Source: an uncultured Acetobacteroides sp.
Lineage (GTDB): Bacteria > Bacteroidota > Bacteroidia > Bacteroidales > ZOR0009
DNA: 64,000 bases
Direction of reading: 5' to 3'
Assembly: GCF_963678165.1 (NCBI RefSeq)
Contig: NZ_OY782755.1
Location: 1,364,001-1,428,000, forward strand
The first letter of the stretch is position 1. Each line of letters starts with the position of its first letter. A program made the translations under genes and the position numbers. Shown piece by piece: positions 1-8,190 of this stretch. The notes under the pieces were generated by a model. The model had not been told where the DNA came from. It ran no database searches and worked only from the letters and a program-made list of their open reading frames with translations.

Positions 1-319
1 CACCCAGCCCGTTGTAGCCAGCTCGGTAGGGCGAGGCCAGCTGCACGGTTGACTTCTCTTTGTCCATCATAACAAAGTTGGTGGTGCTGTTGACGAAGTA
101 GAGGCTGCCCCGCTGCCCCTGTATGGTGTAGGCTTCGAGTACCCAGGTTTGCGCGGATAGGGCTTCTACCGCTTTGGCGTAGCTGGTGGAGTCGAGCTGC
201 TGCTGCTCCTTCTTGCGCAGCTCCTTTCGCTCTTGAGGGGTTAGCTCCCTGAAATCCTGCGCTAGCAGCCCCGCAAAGGGGAGAACGATCAGTGCTAGCA
301 GCGTTGCTATTCTTTTCAT
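1..319 (-). CDS. DUF4251 family exported protein, 3' part cut by window edge
   Basis: The frame opens at the ATG ending at 319 and runs off the left edge after 106 codons, so the carboxyl end is missing. It begins with a signal peptide (MKRIATLLALIVLPFAGLLA then QD), followed by a short charged helix rich in Glu, Lys and Gln. The visible body contains the pattern around LEAYTIQGQRGSLYFVNSTT and a following NFVMMDKEKSTVQLA stretch, which matches what I know of DUF4251, a Bacteroidota family of small periplasmic or outer-membrane-associated proteins of unknown function. No operon partner is visible; the next gene on this strand lies 126 bp upstream. The family call rests on remembered motif likeness; the function is unknown. 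Confidence 0.75.
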   Translation of the reverse strand, partial: MKRIATLLALIVLPFAGLLAQDFRELTPQERKELRKKEQQQLDSTSYAKAVEALSAQTWVLEAYTIQGQRGSLYFVNSTTNFVMMDKEKSTVQLASPYRAGYNGLG

Positions 320-445
320 AAGGGGAAACTCTTCGATTAATATGGGTGAATCGTCCAACTTTAATATAGGTGGGGACAGGCTACCGCCTATCCCCTAGAT
401 GCTCCTGTTAGTGCTGATCGTTTTTGGCAGCCATAAAATGGCCTT

Positions 446-994
446 TTACGTGAAAGGGAACCAGCGGTCGACATCGAGCGGCTCGGAGGTCTTGCTGAGG
501 TTGGCAACCTGGGCAATGATCACGTAGGTGTAGATTTCCTCGCCCTGCGCATCCTTGCTGGTGGCTACCCGGTTTACGTAGTACGTCAACGGCCGCTCGT
601 TGCGCCCGATGAGGAAGGCCTCCATCTGCCTGAAGAAGCTGCGCAGCTGCGTTTTCTTTCCTTCGAAAACCCGGCTGCGGAAGGTGCCCGACAGCTCGAT
701 GTAGTCCTTATCGGCTACCGGCTTGGTGACGGATAGGAGCACCTCTTCTTTCCAGGGGGATACGGGGTGGCGCAGCAGCAGCGCTTCGTTATCGTCGGGG
801 ATGATGTTCATCTTGTAGGCCTTGTGGAGCAGCGATTGGTTGACGGTCTCAAGGTTGTCGACAATGGGGAAGTGCATGACTTCCGACACGGTGGTGCGGA
901 TGAAGGGCTTGTGGTTCCACACAAACTCTACATCGTCCCAGCTCTCGCGGTTGAACTGGGGATTCAGCATGATGTTGTTACCTTCTACTCGCAT
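446..994 (-). CDS. conserved hypothetical protein, 182 residues
   Basis: A full-length frame of 182 codons with the codon use of its neighbours, no signal peptide and no membrane segment. I do not recognise the family. The protein is acidic and rich in aromatic residues at both ends (SWDDVEFVWNHKPFIRTTV near the start, VDRWFPFT at the end). A second ATG eight codons in (at 970) gives a start at MLNPQF and is equally plausible; neither has a clear Shine-Dalgarno sequence, which is common in Bacteroidota. It stands alone, with the repeat array at 1121 upstream and the DUF4251 gene downstream. Confidence 0.6.
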   Translation of the reverse strand: MRVEGNNIMLNPQFNRESWDDVEFVWNHKPFIRTTVSEVMHFPIVDNLETVNQSLLHKAYKMNIIPDDNEALLLRHPVSPWKEEVLLSVTKPVADKDYIELSGTFRSRVFEGKKTQLRSFFRQMEAFLIGRNERPLTYYVNRVATSKDAQGEEIYTYVIIAQVANLSKTSEPLDVDRWFPFT

Positions 995-1120
995 GGCGTT
1001 GATTTTTTATGTTTCGTTTTACGTAAAACGCACACGGTTAGCAGCTAAAATGTGCTAGAAGATGCGCTTGGCGGTGATTTTACCGCAGGTAGAGGCGTTC
1101 CTCTGGGGATGTTGGGCGCC

Positions 1121-1310
1121 TTGTATATGGTACAAAGGTGTCCCCGGAGTTCCGTTGGGTGCCTTGTATATGGTACAAAGGCTTCGCCGGAGTTCCGCTG
1201 GATGGTTTGTATATGGTACAAAGGCTTCGCCGGAGTTCCGTTGGATGGTTTGTATATGGTACAAAGGTGTCCCCGGAGTTCCGTTGGCCGATTTGTATAT
1301 GGTACAAAGG
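1121..1310. repeat. tandem repeat, 43-bp unit, four full copies and a partial fifth
   Basis: Copies of TTGTATATGGTACAAAGG start at 1121, 1164, 1207, 1250 and 1293, exactly 43 bp apart. Each full unit holds two small palindromes: TTTGTA-N5-TACAAA and CGGA-GT-TCCG. Because 43 is not a multiple of three, all frames read through and several spurious frames appear on both strands; none is coding. The array fills much of the gene-free stretch 995-1548, the rest of which holds only the hcp terminator. Confidence 0.93.
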
Positions 1311-1486
1311 GGCTTCTTTGGGTTAAAGGCGGCTATTCAATGTTGGTCGTAAAGGAGGGCTGGTGCTGCTATGCCTCCGTATTGAACAAAAGGGAGTCGG
1401 GAACAGGGGATATAGGGAGTAAGGAGTAGGAAAGGGCAGACAAACAGGCATAGAAAATCGCTGTGCCCTTTGTACCTCAGAGACTG

Positions 1487-1519
1487 AAAAAATGTGGAGC
1501 GCACCGAAGTGCGCCCCAC
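1487..1519 (-). terminator. intrinsic terminator of hcp
   Basis: On the minus strand, 30 bp after the hcp stop, an 11-bp stem with one mismatch (GTGGGGCGCAC pairing with GTGCGCTCCAC) closes on a UUCG tetraloop and is followed by six T residues. Confidence 0.9.
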
Positions 1520-1548
1520 TACAATTCAAAATTCCTAGCAAATGGGGA

Positions 1549-3198
1549 CTAGGCTCCCATGAATAGCTTAATGTCCTCGTCGACGGTGTTGATACCGGCG
1601 ATGCCGAAGTTCTCCACCAGCACCTTCACCACGTTGGGCGATAGGAAGGCGGGGAGGGTTGGCCCGAGGTGAATATTCTTTACGCCGAGGTGTAGCAGGG
1701 CAAGCAGCACGATAACGGCCTTCTGCTCGTACCAGGCGATGTTGTAGGCGATGGGTAGCTCGTTGATGTCGTTTAGCTGGAATACCTCCTTCAGCTTAAG
1801 GGCAATCAGGACCAGCGAGTAGCTGTCGTTGCACTGCCCGGCGTCGAGAACGCGAGGGATTCCTCCGATATCGCCCAGCGGAAGCTTGTTGTAGCGGTAC
1901 TTGGCGCAACCTGCGGTAAGGATTACGGTATCCTTTGGCAGCTGCTCGGCAAACTCGGTGTAGTAGCTGCGATCCTTCATGCGGCCATCGCATCCGGCCA
2001 TCACAAAGAACTTGCGGATGGCACCCGACTTAACGGCATCCACCACCTTGTCGGCAAGGGCAAACACCTGCTCGTGGGCAAATCCACCGATAATCTCGCC
2101 TTCCTCAATCTGGGTAGGCGCCTTGCAGCGCTTGGCGTGCTCGATGATTGCCGAGAAGTCCTTCGTCTTACCATCCTCACGTGGACCGATGTGGGTAGCC
2201 CCTTCCAATCCTGCCGAGCCGGTGGTGTAGATTCTATCCTTGTAGGTGGCGCTGCCTAGCGGTGGCACAATGCAGTTGGTGGTAAAGAGCACGGGGCCGT
2301 TAAAGGTCTCGAACTCGTCTCTTTGCTTCCACCACGAGCTGCCGTAGTTACCCACAAAGTGGCTGTACTTCTTAAAGGCAGGGTAGTAGTTGGCGGGTAG
2401 CATCTCGCTGTGGGTGTACACGTCAACGCCTGTGCCCTCGGTTTGGGCCAGCAGCTCCTCCATATCCTTCAGGTCGTGACCGCTGATGAGGATAGCTGGG
2501 TTATTTCGTGTTCCGATGTTCACTTTGGTGATTTCGGGGTTGCCGTAGCGGGTGGTGTTAGCCTTGTCGAGCAGCGCCATGGTGGTAACGCCGTACTTGC
2601 CCGTTTCGAGGGTAAGGGCTACCAACTCGTCGGCACCGATGTCGGTGCGGGTGGTCTTCGTAAGGGCATCCTGGATGAATGCGCTGATGGTATTGTCCTC
2701 GAAGCCTAGGTTGCCGGCATGCTCGGCGTAGGCGGCCATGCCCTTAAGCCCAAAGATGATGAGCGACTTCAGCGAGCGGATATCCTCGTTGTCGGATAGC
2801 GATAGGGTGCCCACCTTGGTCGATTCTGCGGCAAACTCCTCGCGGGTGCCTGTCCAGGTAACCTCTATGGTTTGGGGAATGGCGATACCCTGCTTGCTGC
2901 ATTCGGCGATAAGGTTCTTCTTAATCTCAAGCCCCTCGATGATGCGGTTGCTGATGGCGTTATCATCGAAGTTGGCGTTGGTGATGGTGCAGAACAGCGA
3001 GTCGATAACGTACTTATCGACGGCGCTGCTCTGGTATCCTTTAGCGCGTAGCTCGGTATGGAGGATGCTGATCCCCTTATTTACGAATAGCAGTAGGTCC
3101 TGAAGGTTAGAGGTCGATGCGTCTTTCCCGCATACACCCTTAATGGTGCAGCCAAATCCTTTAGCTGCTTCTTGACATTGGTAGCAAAACATGCTCAT
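1549..3198 (-). CDS. hcp: hydroxylamine reductase / hybrid-cluster protein, class I
   Basis: 549 residues, normal length for Hcp. The amino end carries Cys5, Cys8, Cys17 and Cys23 in the CX2CX8CX5C spacing of the class I proteins of strict anaerobes, binding the cubane cluster. All ligands of the hybrid Fe-S-O cluster are present: His241, Glu265, Cys309, Cys403 (the MAGCDGR position expected to carry the persulfide), Cys431, Cys456 and Glu491. Hcp is known as a nitric oxide reductase and protein S-nitrosylase as well as a hydroxylamine reductase in vitro; the role here is most likely nitrosative-stress defence in the cytoplasm. It follows the ferredoxin-like gene by 137 bp, a gap filled by a dispersed inverted-repeat element that ends 10 bp before this ATG. 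Expression probably depends on the upstream operator at 4291-4306 bound by the regulator at 4652. Confidence 0.96.
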   Translation of the reverse strand: MSMFCYQCQEAAKGFGCTIKGVCGKDASTSNLQDLLLFVNKGISILHTELRAKGYQSSAVDKYVIDSLFCTITNANFDDNAISNRIIEGLEIKKNLIAECSKQGIAIPQTIEVTWTGTREEFAAESTKVGTLSLSDNEDIRSLKSLIIFGLKGMAAYAEHAGNLGFEDNTISAFIQDALTKTTRTDIGADELVALTLETGKYGVTTMALLDKANTTRYGNPEITKVNIGTRNNPAILISGHDLKDMEELLAQTEGTGVDVYTHSEMLPANYYPAFKKYSHFVGNYGSSWWKQRDEFETFNGPVLFTTNCIVPPLGSATYKDRIYTTGSAGLEGATHIGPREDGKTKDFSAIIEHAKRCKAPTQIEEGEIIGGFAHEQVFALADKVVDAVKSGAIRKFFVMAGCDGRMKDRSYYTEFAEQLPKDTVILTAGCAKYRYNKLPLGDIGGIPRVLDAGQCNDSYSLVLIALKLKEVFQLNDINELPIAYNIAWYEQKAVIVLLALLHLGVKNIHLGPTLPAFLSPNVVKVLVENFGIAGINTVDEDIKLFMGA

Positions 3199-3207
3199 GG
3201 TATTTTA

Positions 3208-3330
3208 TTTTAGATGTTAGTCTTTTGACATTAGATATTAGACGTTAGACTTTAGATGGCAGATGCTTGATATTCTGGGAAAGGACGATTGGACGTTCTT
3301 CTAATATCTAACATCTAATATCTAACTTCT
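3208..3330. repeat. dispersed inverted-repeat element, TTAGA family, copy A
   Basis: A left arm of short TTAGA-N(A/T)TTAGA repeats, a core reading GGCAGATGC, GATATTCTG and AGGACGATTG, and a right arm of CTAATATCTAACATCTAATA form an inverted repeat of about 120 bp. The same arms and core recur in opposite orientation at 52361-52474, and a left arm alone is seen at 44285-44316. No coding capacity. It fills the space between the ferredoxin-like stop and the hcp start. A non-autonomous mobile element or REP-like repeat is the likely nature. Confidence 0.8.
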
Positions 3331-3335
3331 TGTAA

Positions 3336-4223
3336 TTAGATCCACTTCGATTCAAGTATTTCCCCCTGAATGCCTACCTCCACCACCTTAATGGGGATGT
3401 TTCGCTTGGCGGCATCACGGGCAAGCTGCGCCATCTGCACCAGACCGCCGCAGCAGGGAACCTCCATGCGCATTACGGTGATGGTGTCAACCTCGGCGCT
3501 ATCGATTAGAGCGGTGATCTTTTGTACGTACACCTCCTTGTTGGAGTCCAACTTCGGACAGGCAATGGCCAGCGTTTTACCCTGTAGGTGCTTGCTGTGG
3601 AAGTTGGCCAGCGCGTAGGCCACGCAGTCGGCGGCTAGCAGCAGGTTTGATCCCTTGAAGTGTGCCGCAGCAGGGTTAATCAGGTGCAGCTGCACAGGCC
3701 AGTGGGTAAGCGCCGATGGCTGATCGTCGGCCGTAGGAGCCGTCGCCATCTTAGGCGCAAAGGTGCGAGCTGCCGATCCGGGGCATCCGCCACCGGCATG
3801 GTGATGGTGGTGCATCTGTGGAACCGCTGGCTGCACCTTCTGCTTCAGCGAGTCTATCACCTCGTTAATATTAAATGGAATGCTCTTCTCGTTATCACGT
3901 AGGTAGCCGAATGCTTGGCGGAGGTACTCCGTTTCGTTGTGGTCGAGCAGGTGCTGCAGGTGCGCCGTTACCACGTTCTTGCCGTTAGGGATCATCTCAA
4001 TAATGGTGGCCACCTCGTCGTAGGCCTCGGCCTCGCGCTTCTCTATGGTGATGGCGCCAACCGGACAGGTGCCAATGCAGGCGCCAAGGCCGTCGCACAT
4101 CAGCTCGCTCACCAGTGTTGCCTTTCCGTCTATTAGCTGTAGCGCCCCCTCGTGGCATCCGGTGATGCAGTCGCCGCATCCGGTGCACAGCTCTCGGTCT
4201 ATCCTAACAATGTCGCGTATCAT
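3336..4223 (-). CDS. ferredoxin-like iron-sulfur protein paired with Hcp
   Basis: 295 residues. Residues 1-60 form a ferredoxin domain: Cys13, Cys16, Cys19 and Cys23 in one regular motif, then a second motif with Cys43, Cys49 and Cys53 (CDGLGACIGTCP) in which the usual second cysteine is replaced, a variant common in this family. A helical linker (about 60-135) leads to a run of five histidines (about 137-141) and GGGCPGS. The carboxyl half (about 170-295) is an alpha/beta domain with ACPKLD and MEVPCCGGL motifs, suggesting further metal or thiol chemistry. The protein probably passes electrons to Hcp, which is encoded next on the same strand. The start at 4223 fits a promoter about 35 bp upstream. 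The exact redox role is inferred from context. Confidence 0.85.
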   Translation of the reverse strand: MIRDIVRIDRELCTGCGDCITGCHEGALQLIDGKATLVSELMCDGLGACIGTCPVGAITIEKREAEAYDEVATIIEMIPNGKNVVTAHLQHLLDHNETEYLRQAFGYLRDNEKSIPFNINEVIDSLKQKVQPAVPQMHHHHHAGGGCPGSAARTFAPKMATAPTADDQPSALTHWPVQLHLINPAAAHFKGSNLLLAADCVAYALANFHSKHLQGKTLAIACPKLDSNKEVYVQKITALIDSAEVDTITVMRMEVPCCGGLVQMAQLARDAAKRNIPIKVVEVGIQGEILESKWI

Positions 4224-4261
4224 GGGTTTCAGTTTTGTCGTTTTACGTTCTTTTGATGAGG

Positions 4262-4306
4262 CAAAGCTACGGCAACTTCAGCCCCTAGTCTGTACCATAT
4301 GATACA
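4262..4306 (-). promoter_or_regulatory. activator-dependent promoter with Crp/Fnr-type operator
   Basis: On the minus strand the Bacteroidota -7 element TAGCTTTG (4269 to 4262) matches TAnnTTTG exactly, while no TTTG stands at the -33 position. Instead a 16-bp near-perfect palindrome, TGTATCATATGGTACA (4306 to 4291), sits with its centre about 41 bp before the expected transcription start. That is the class II activator position of Crp/Fnr proteins. The divergent regulator gene at 4652 is the obvious candidate to bind it. The elements are seen directly; the regulation is inferred. Confidence 0.7.
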
Positions 4307-4423
4307 AACCGCAAACATTTTTTATGGTTAACTTTGAGCAGAAGTTAGACGAATGGGAGGTAGAACTGCACGGCCGTGCGGCTCTACGAAAGAATTTGCA
4401 GTAACGCTTAATCAGCGCTCCTG

Positions 4424-4575
4424 ATCCCCTCCTCGGGAGGGGTAGGGGTTGGGTAAAACTGGTATCATGCATTTTAACTAGAATTCGCTGATTGATGTTG
4501 AACTTCATATGCAAAGGGAGATATCTGCTATCTGAAATTGCCTAAACCCACCCCTGCCCCTCCGAAGGAGGGGAT
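4424..4575. repeat. GC-rich inverted-repeat element
   Basis: Two arms of about 34 bp (4424-4457 and 4542-4575) are inverted copies, built on CCCCTCCTCGGGAGGGG followed by TAGGGGTTGGG. The interior is AT-rich and non-coding. A related arm occurs at 30804-30834. The element occupies the middle of the 428-bp gap between the divergent ferredoxin-like gene and its regulator. No other gene is visible in that gap. Confidence 0.75.
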
Positions 4576-4651
4576 GAAGTGCTGCTAGTAAGCGAAGGAC
4601 TTTAGGGGAATGTTTGTATGAACTTTAGACCAACATAATAAACCAACCAAC

Positions 4652-5320
4652 ATGAATTTTACCCTGCTATCCCGCTGCCCGCTGTTCCATGGAGTTGATC
4701 CTGTGGAGCTGGAAACCCTTTTGTCGATGTATCCCTACGCCGTAAAGAGCTACGTAAAGGGCAACGTGCTGGCCTCGCGCGACGACGAGTACACGGGGCT
4801 GATGGTTGTCCTGGAGGGCAGCGTTAAGGGAGAGATGGTGGATAACTCGGGCAAGGTGGTAAAAATCGAGGATATTTCGGCGCCGCGGCCCATTGCCCCC
4901 GCCTTTCTCTTTGGGCAGAACAACCGCCTGCCAGTCGATGTGGTGGCCAACGATGTGGTGAAGGTGGTGGTCATCCCCCGTGCGTCGATGGTGGGCATCA
5001 TGCAGGCCAGCTCGCAGGTGCTCACCAACTACCTCGACATGATGTCCAACCGGGCCACCTTCCTTTCGAACAAGCTCTACTTCCTCTCGTTTCGGTCCAT
5101 CAAGGAGAAGCTGGCGCACTACCTGCTCGACCTGGCCAAGGGGCAGCTCGTCACCTTCTCGCTCCCCATGGGGCAGCAGGAACTGGCCGACTACTTCGGG
5201 GTCACCCGCTCGTCGCTGGCGCGCGTGTTTGCCGAGATGGAGCGCGATGGCCTCGTCGCCTTCGACCGCCGCAGGGTAACGCTGCTCAATAGAACAGGGC
5301 TGGTGAAGGTTATCCGGTAA
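4652..5320 (+). CDS. Crp/Fnr family regulator, HcpR-like
   Basis: 222 residues. Residues 1-115 form a cyclic-nucleotide-binding-type beta roll, followed by a long dimer helix (about 115-145) and a winged helix-turn-helix (about 165-200, QQELADYFGVTRSSLARVF). There is no cysteine cluster of the Fnr type, so any iron-sulfur sensing is unlikely. In Porphyromonas and other anaerobes, HcpR proteins of this family activate hcp in response to nitrite or nitric oxide, probably through haem. The gene is divergent from ferredoxin-hcp, with a fitting operator between them, which supports an HcpR-like role. Its stop codon TAA overlaps the first base of the 42-bp repeat array. Confidence 0.85.
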   Translation: MNFTLLSRCPLFHGVDPVELETLLSMYPYAVKSYVKGNVLASRDDEYTGLMVVLEGSVKGEMVDNSGKVVKIEDISAPRPIAPAFLFGQNNRLPVDVVANDVVKVVVIPRASMVGIMQASSQVLTNYLDMMSNRATFLSNKLYFLSFRSIKEKLAHYLLDLAKGQLVTFSLPMGQQELADYFGVTRSSLARVFAEMERDGLVAFDRRRVTLLNRTGLVKVIR

Positions 5321-5573
5321 TGTCGGGAGGTAGTAATCGGAACCGGAATCGTCGTCCCGAGATGTCGGGAAGTAGCAATCGGAACCGGAATCGTCTACCC
5401 GAGATGTCGGGCGGTAGTAATCGGAACCGGAATCGTCGTCCCGAGATGTCGGGAGGTAGTAATCGGAACCGGAATCGTCGTCCCGAGATGTCGGGTAGTA
5501 GTAATCGGAACCGGAATCGTCTACCCGAGATGTCGGGCGGTAGTAATCGGAACCGAAATCGTCTACCCGACAT
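5320..5573. repeat. tandem repeat, 42-bp unit, six copies
   Basis: Units begin at 5320, 5362, 5404, 5446, 5488 and 5530, all exactly 42 bp apart. Each contains TCGGG and CCCGA boundaries around AATCGGAACCGGAATCGTC. As 42 is a multiple of three, frames are open on both strands and predict 14-residue periodic peptides (for example MSGGSNRNRNRRPE on the plus strand). With no other sign of a gene, and similar arrays elsewhere in the window, I treat it as non-coding. It starts on the last base of the regulator stop codon. Confidence 0.93.
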
Positions 5574-5578
5574 AAGCA

Positions 5579-5607
5579 GCAAGGGCAGGTTTCGAACCTG
5601 CCCTTGC
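5579..5607. terminator. perfect hairpin between convergent genes, no T run
   Basis: A perfect 13-bp stem (GCAAGGGCAGGTT and its complement) closes on TCG, 3 bp after the mazG stop. Neither strand has a T run, so termination is likely factor-assisted or the hairpin protects the mRNA end. Confidence 0.6.
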
Positions 5608-5609
5608 CG

Positions 5610-6383
5610 TTAGTCGTACTTCTTAGCCTCTTCCCAGATCACGTTCATCTGGTCGAGCGACATATCCTTGAGGGGCTGCCCCTGCTTGATGGTCTTCTCC
5701 TCCAGGTAGCCAAAGCGCTTGATGAACTTTCGGTTGGTGAGCTCCAGGGCGGCTTCCGGGTCGATGTCGTAGAGCCTAGCGGCGTTGACCACCGAGAAGA
5801 GTAGGTCGCCGAACTCCTTCTCCATCCGTTCGCGGTTCATGGCTTCCACCTCCACGCGCAGCTCGTCGAGCTCCTCCTGCACCTTGTCCCACACCTGGCT
5901 GCGCTCCTCCCAGTCGAACCCCACGGCGCGCACCTTCTCCTGAATTCGGTTGGCCTTGATGAGCGCCGGAAGCGCGCTGGGCACGCCCGAGAGGACGCTC
6001 TTGTTGCCGTCCTTCTCCTTTAGCTTCAGCTCCTCCCAGCTGCGGAGCACCTGAGCGGCGCTCTCGGCCTGCTCCTGCCCGAACACGTGCGGGTGGCGGT
6101 AGATGAGCTTATCGCAAAGGGCGTTTACCACGTCCGAAACCTCGAACCACTGCTTCTCGGAGGCCATCTTCGAGTAGAATACCACGTGGAGCAGGATGTC
6201 GCCCAGCTCCTTTTTGATGTTGGGGATGTCGCTGGCGTTGATGGCGTCGATCAACTCGTAGGTCTCCTCTATGGTGTTGCTGCGCAGGCTCTCGAAGGTC
6301 TGCTCGCGGTCCCAGGGGCACTTCTCGCGGAGCTCGTCCATGATCTTCAGAAGCCTGTCGAAGCTTTGCTGCTTGTCGTTCAT
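5610..6383 (-). CDS. mazG: nucleoside triphosphate pyrophosphohydrolase MazG
   Basis: 257 residues with two MazG domains, the usual tandem arrangement. In the first (about 8-120) the metal-binding glutamates lie in NTIEETYELIDA (Glu39, Glu40, Glu43) and KKELGDILL (Glu59, Asp62); the motif CPWD at 22-25 is typical. The second domain (about 140-240) repeats the pattern with EELDELRVEVEA and EFGDLLFSVVNA. MazG hydrolyses NTPs and dNTPs to monophosphates and pyrophosphate, in nucleotide-pool cleaning and ppGpp control. It is the second gene after the SAM hydroxide adenosyltransferase, 18 bp apart, so the two are probably cotranscribed. Confidence 0.95.
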   Translation of the reverse strand: MNDKQQSFDRLLKIMDELREKCPWDREQTFESLRSNTIEETYELIDAINASDIPNIKKELGDILLHVVFYSKMASEKQWFEVSDVVNALCDKLIYRHPHVFGQEQAESAAQVLRSWEELKLKEKDGNKSVLSGVPSALPALIKANRIQEKVRAVGFDWEERSQVWDKVQEELDELRVEVEAMNRERMEKEFGDLLFSVVNAARLYDIDPEAALELTNRKFIKRFGYLEEKTIKQGQPLKDMSLDQMNVIWEEAKKYD

Positions 6384-6401
6384 TATGGATGATGATTTTG
6401 T

Positions 6402-7181
6402 CTACTGGTTAAAAAAGTTGATGCGCACCGACGAGCCCATGTCCAGGTTCAGGATCGAGGCAATGCGCCCCTTGTTCTGGGCCACCTCCAGATGCCCGGC
6501 CGAGTTGAACAGGGCTACAAACTCGCCATCCTCCACCGCGTTGTAGGTGCTGGAGATCGCCTTTACCTTGTAGCGGTTGCTCTGGATCAGTATCTCGTAG
6601 CGGCGCCCCTTGGCCACGCGGTCGAACTCCTGGCAGGTAATGTTGGTGATGATGTTACCAAACGTATCGATGTAGATGACGTTGCCGATAATGAAGCTGG
6701 CGTCGAGCACCGGCAGTAGCATTGGCATATGGTTCACCGAAGGCTTGGGCGTTCCGATGCTCTCGATGGGCTCGCCCAAGGTGAGCGCCGCCGCCGCCTT
6801 GGCAAAGGGCACTAGCGCGCTGAAGCCGTTCCCCTGGTCCTCGTAGTCGACGGTCACCACCGCATCGGGCTGCGAGTCGCAGATGAGCCCCATCACCCCG
6901 TTATCCACCGCCACAAAGAAGTGCCCCTGGTAGCTAACCGCCACAACGGGCTTCTTGGGCGTAGGCTCGCTATCCACCCCTATTACGTGTACGCTTTTCT
7001 CGGGGAAATGGTGGAAGGCGCTCCGCATGACGTAGGCCGCGCCCTGTAGCTGAAATGCGGGAATCTGATGGGATACATCGATGATGGCAGCCGCTGGATT
7101 CCTCTTCAGAATCTCTCCTTTTAGGGCGGCTACGTAGAAATCGTGCCGCGACCAGTCGGTTGTGAGCGTTGCAATTGCCAT
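6402..7181 (-). CDS. SAM hydroxide adenosyltransferase family (DUF62)
   Basis: 259 residues. The amino end ATLTTDWSRHDFYVAALKG and the following AAIIDVSHQIPAF are hallmarks of the DUF62 family, with the conserved Asp and His that bind substrate and activate water. Members hydrolyse S-adenosylmethionine to adenosine and methionine; relatives are fluorinases and chlorinases, but the halide-specific loop insertion is not evident. Cytoplasmic, no signal peptide. First gene of a likely two-gene unit with mazG and divergent from the exonuclease gene. The hydrolase activity is taken from the family; no substrate can be read from the sequence. Confidence 0.9.
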   Translation of the reverse strand: MAIATLTTDWSRHDFYVAALKGEILKRNPAAAIIDVSHQIPAFQLQGAAYVMRSAFHHFPEKSVHVIGVDSEPTPKKPVVAVSYQGHFFVAVDNGVMGLICDSQPDAVVTVDYEDQGNGFSALVPFAKAAAALTLGEPIESIGTPKPSVNHMPMLLPVLDASFIIGNVIYIDTFGNIITNITCQEFDRVAKGRRYEILIQSNRYKVKAISSTYNAVEDGEFVALFNSAGHLEVAQNKGRIASILNLDMGSSVRINFFNQ

Positions 7182-7407
7182 CTGTTTTAAAGCGCTGTTG
7201 GAGTTTTATCGTGTGGTTTTGCGGATGTGCCGCTTACCGACAATCAAAATTAGTAAGATATTCCTTACAAAAGATGGTAGGCGTGCATTTTGCTGAAATT
7301 TGGAGGCAGATGCGGCTAAACCCCCGCTCCTCCGAGCCCTTTTCTGCTAATTTTACTACCTTCGCCGAGGTTTTTAACCCTTCTTTTACCCAAATAATTA
7401 TCTAGTA

Positions 7408-8175
7408 ATGGAGTTAAACGTAAAGAATCCGCTCGTAATTTTCGATCTCGAAACTACGGGAATCGATATGGTAAACGATCGAATCGTAGAGATCTGCATC
7501 CTTAAGGTATTCCCCGACGGGCATTCCGAGGTGAAAACGCGCAGGGTGAACCCTACCATTCCCATTCCTGCCCCATCAACGGCCATCCACGGCATTACCG
7601 ACGAGGACGTAAAGGACTGCCCAACGTTTAAGGAGATCGCCAAGTCGCTGGTGCAGCTCATCGAAGGGTGCGATTTTGCGGGCTACAACTCCAACAAGTT
7701 CGATTTGCCGCTTTTGGCCGAGGAGTTCATCCGCGCCGGCATCGACTTTGATCTGAAAAAAAGAAAGTTCATCGACGTGCAAACCATCTTCCACAAGATG
7801 GAGCAGCGCACGCTGGTTGCCGCCTACAAGTTCTACTGCGATAAGGATCTGAACAACGCCCATAGCGCCGAGGCCGATACCGTTGCCACCTACGAGGTGC
7901 TCAAGGCGCAGCTCGACCGTTACCCCGAGCTGAAGAACGACATCGACTTCCTTTCCGATTTCTCGGCAAGGACCCGCAACGTCGATTTTGCCGGACGAAT
8001 CGTTCTTAACGATAAGGATGTTGAGGTGTTCAACTTCGGCAAGCACCGGGGGCGTCCGGTGGTGGAGGTGCTGCAAGCCGAGCCCGGCTACTACGCCTGG
8101 ATGATGAACGGCGATTTTCCCCTTTATACGAAAAATGTTCTAACCCGCATTAAGCTGGGGATGATGGTAAAGTAA
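7408..8175 (+). CDS. DEDDh 3'-5' exonuclease, DNA polymerase III epsilon-like
   Basis: 255 residues. The exonuclease fold spans residues 8-185: Asp13 and Glu15 in FDLETTG, a second Asp in GYNSNKFDLPLL, and the His and last Asp in HSAEADTVATYEVL. A small carboxyl domain (about 200-250) reads NFGKHRGRPVVEVL then PGYYAWMMNGDFP, like the DUF3820 region seen on many Bacteroidota exonucleases. It may be a proofreading or repair nuclease; the attachment of the extra domain makes it more likely a stand-alone enzyme than the true DnaQ subunit. The next gene follows after 15 bp. Confidence 0.88.
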   Translation: MELNVKNPLVIFDLETTGIDMVNDRIVEICILKVFPDGHSEVKTRRVNPTIPIPAPSTAIHGITDEDVKDCPTFKEIAKSLVQLIEGCDFAGYNSNKFDLPLLAEEFIRAGIDFDLKKRKFIDVQTIFHKMEQRTLVAAYKFYCDKDLNNAHSAEADTVATYEVLKAQLDRYPELKNDIDFLSDFSARTRNVDFAGRIVLNDKDVEVFNFGKHRGRPVVEVLQAEPGYYAWMMNGDFPLYTKNVLTRIKLGMMVK

Positions 8176-8190
8176 TCGTTCGATCGTGCT

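Noticed and set aside
1121..1310. Possible CRISPR array
   Set aside because: The whole 43-bp unit is repeated with no unique spacers, and no cas genes are near.
1052..1429. Open frames on both strands across the 43-bp array
   Set aside because: They arise from the repeat itself, shift frame with each copy and resemble no protein family.
5320..5613. 97-residue frame with a 14-residue repeat after the regulator
   Set aside because: The reverse strand is equally open, the period is a multiple of three, and the end runs through a terminator-like hairpin.
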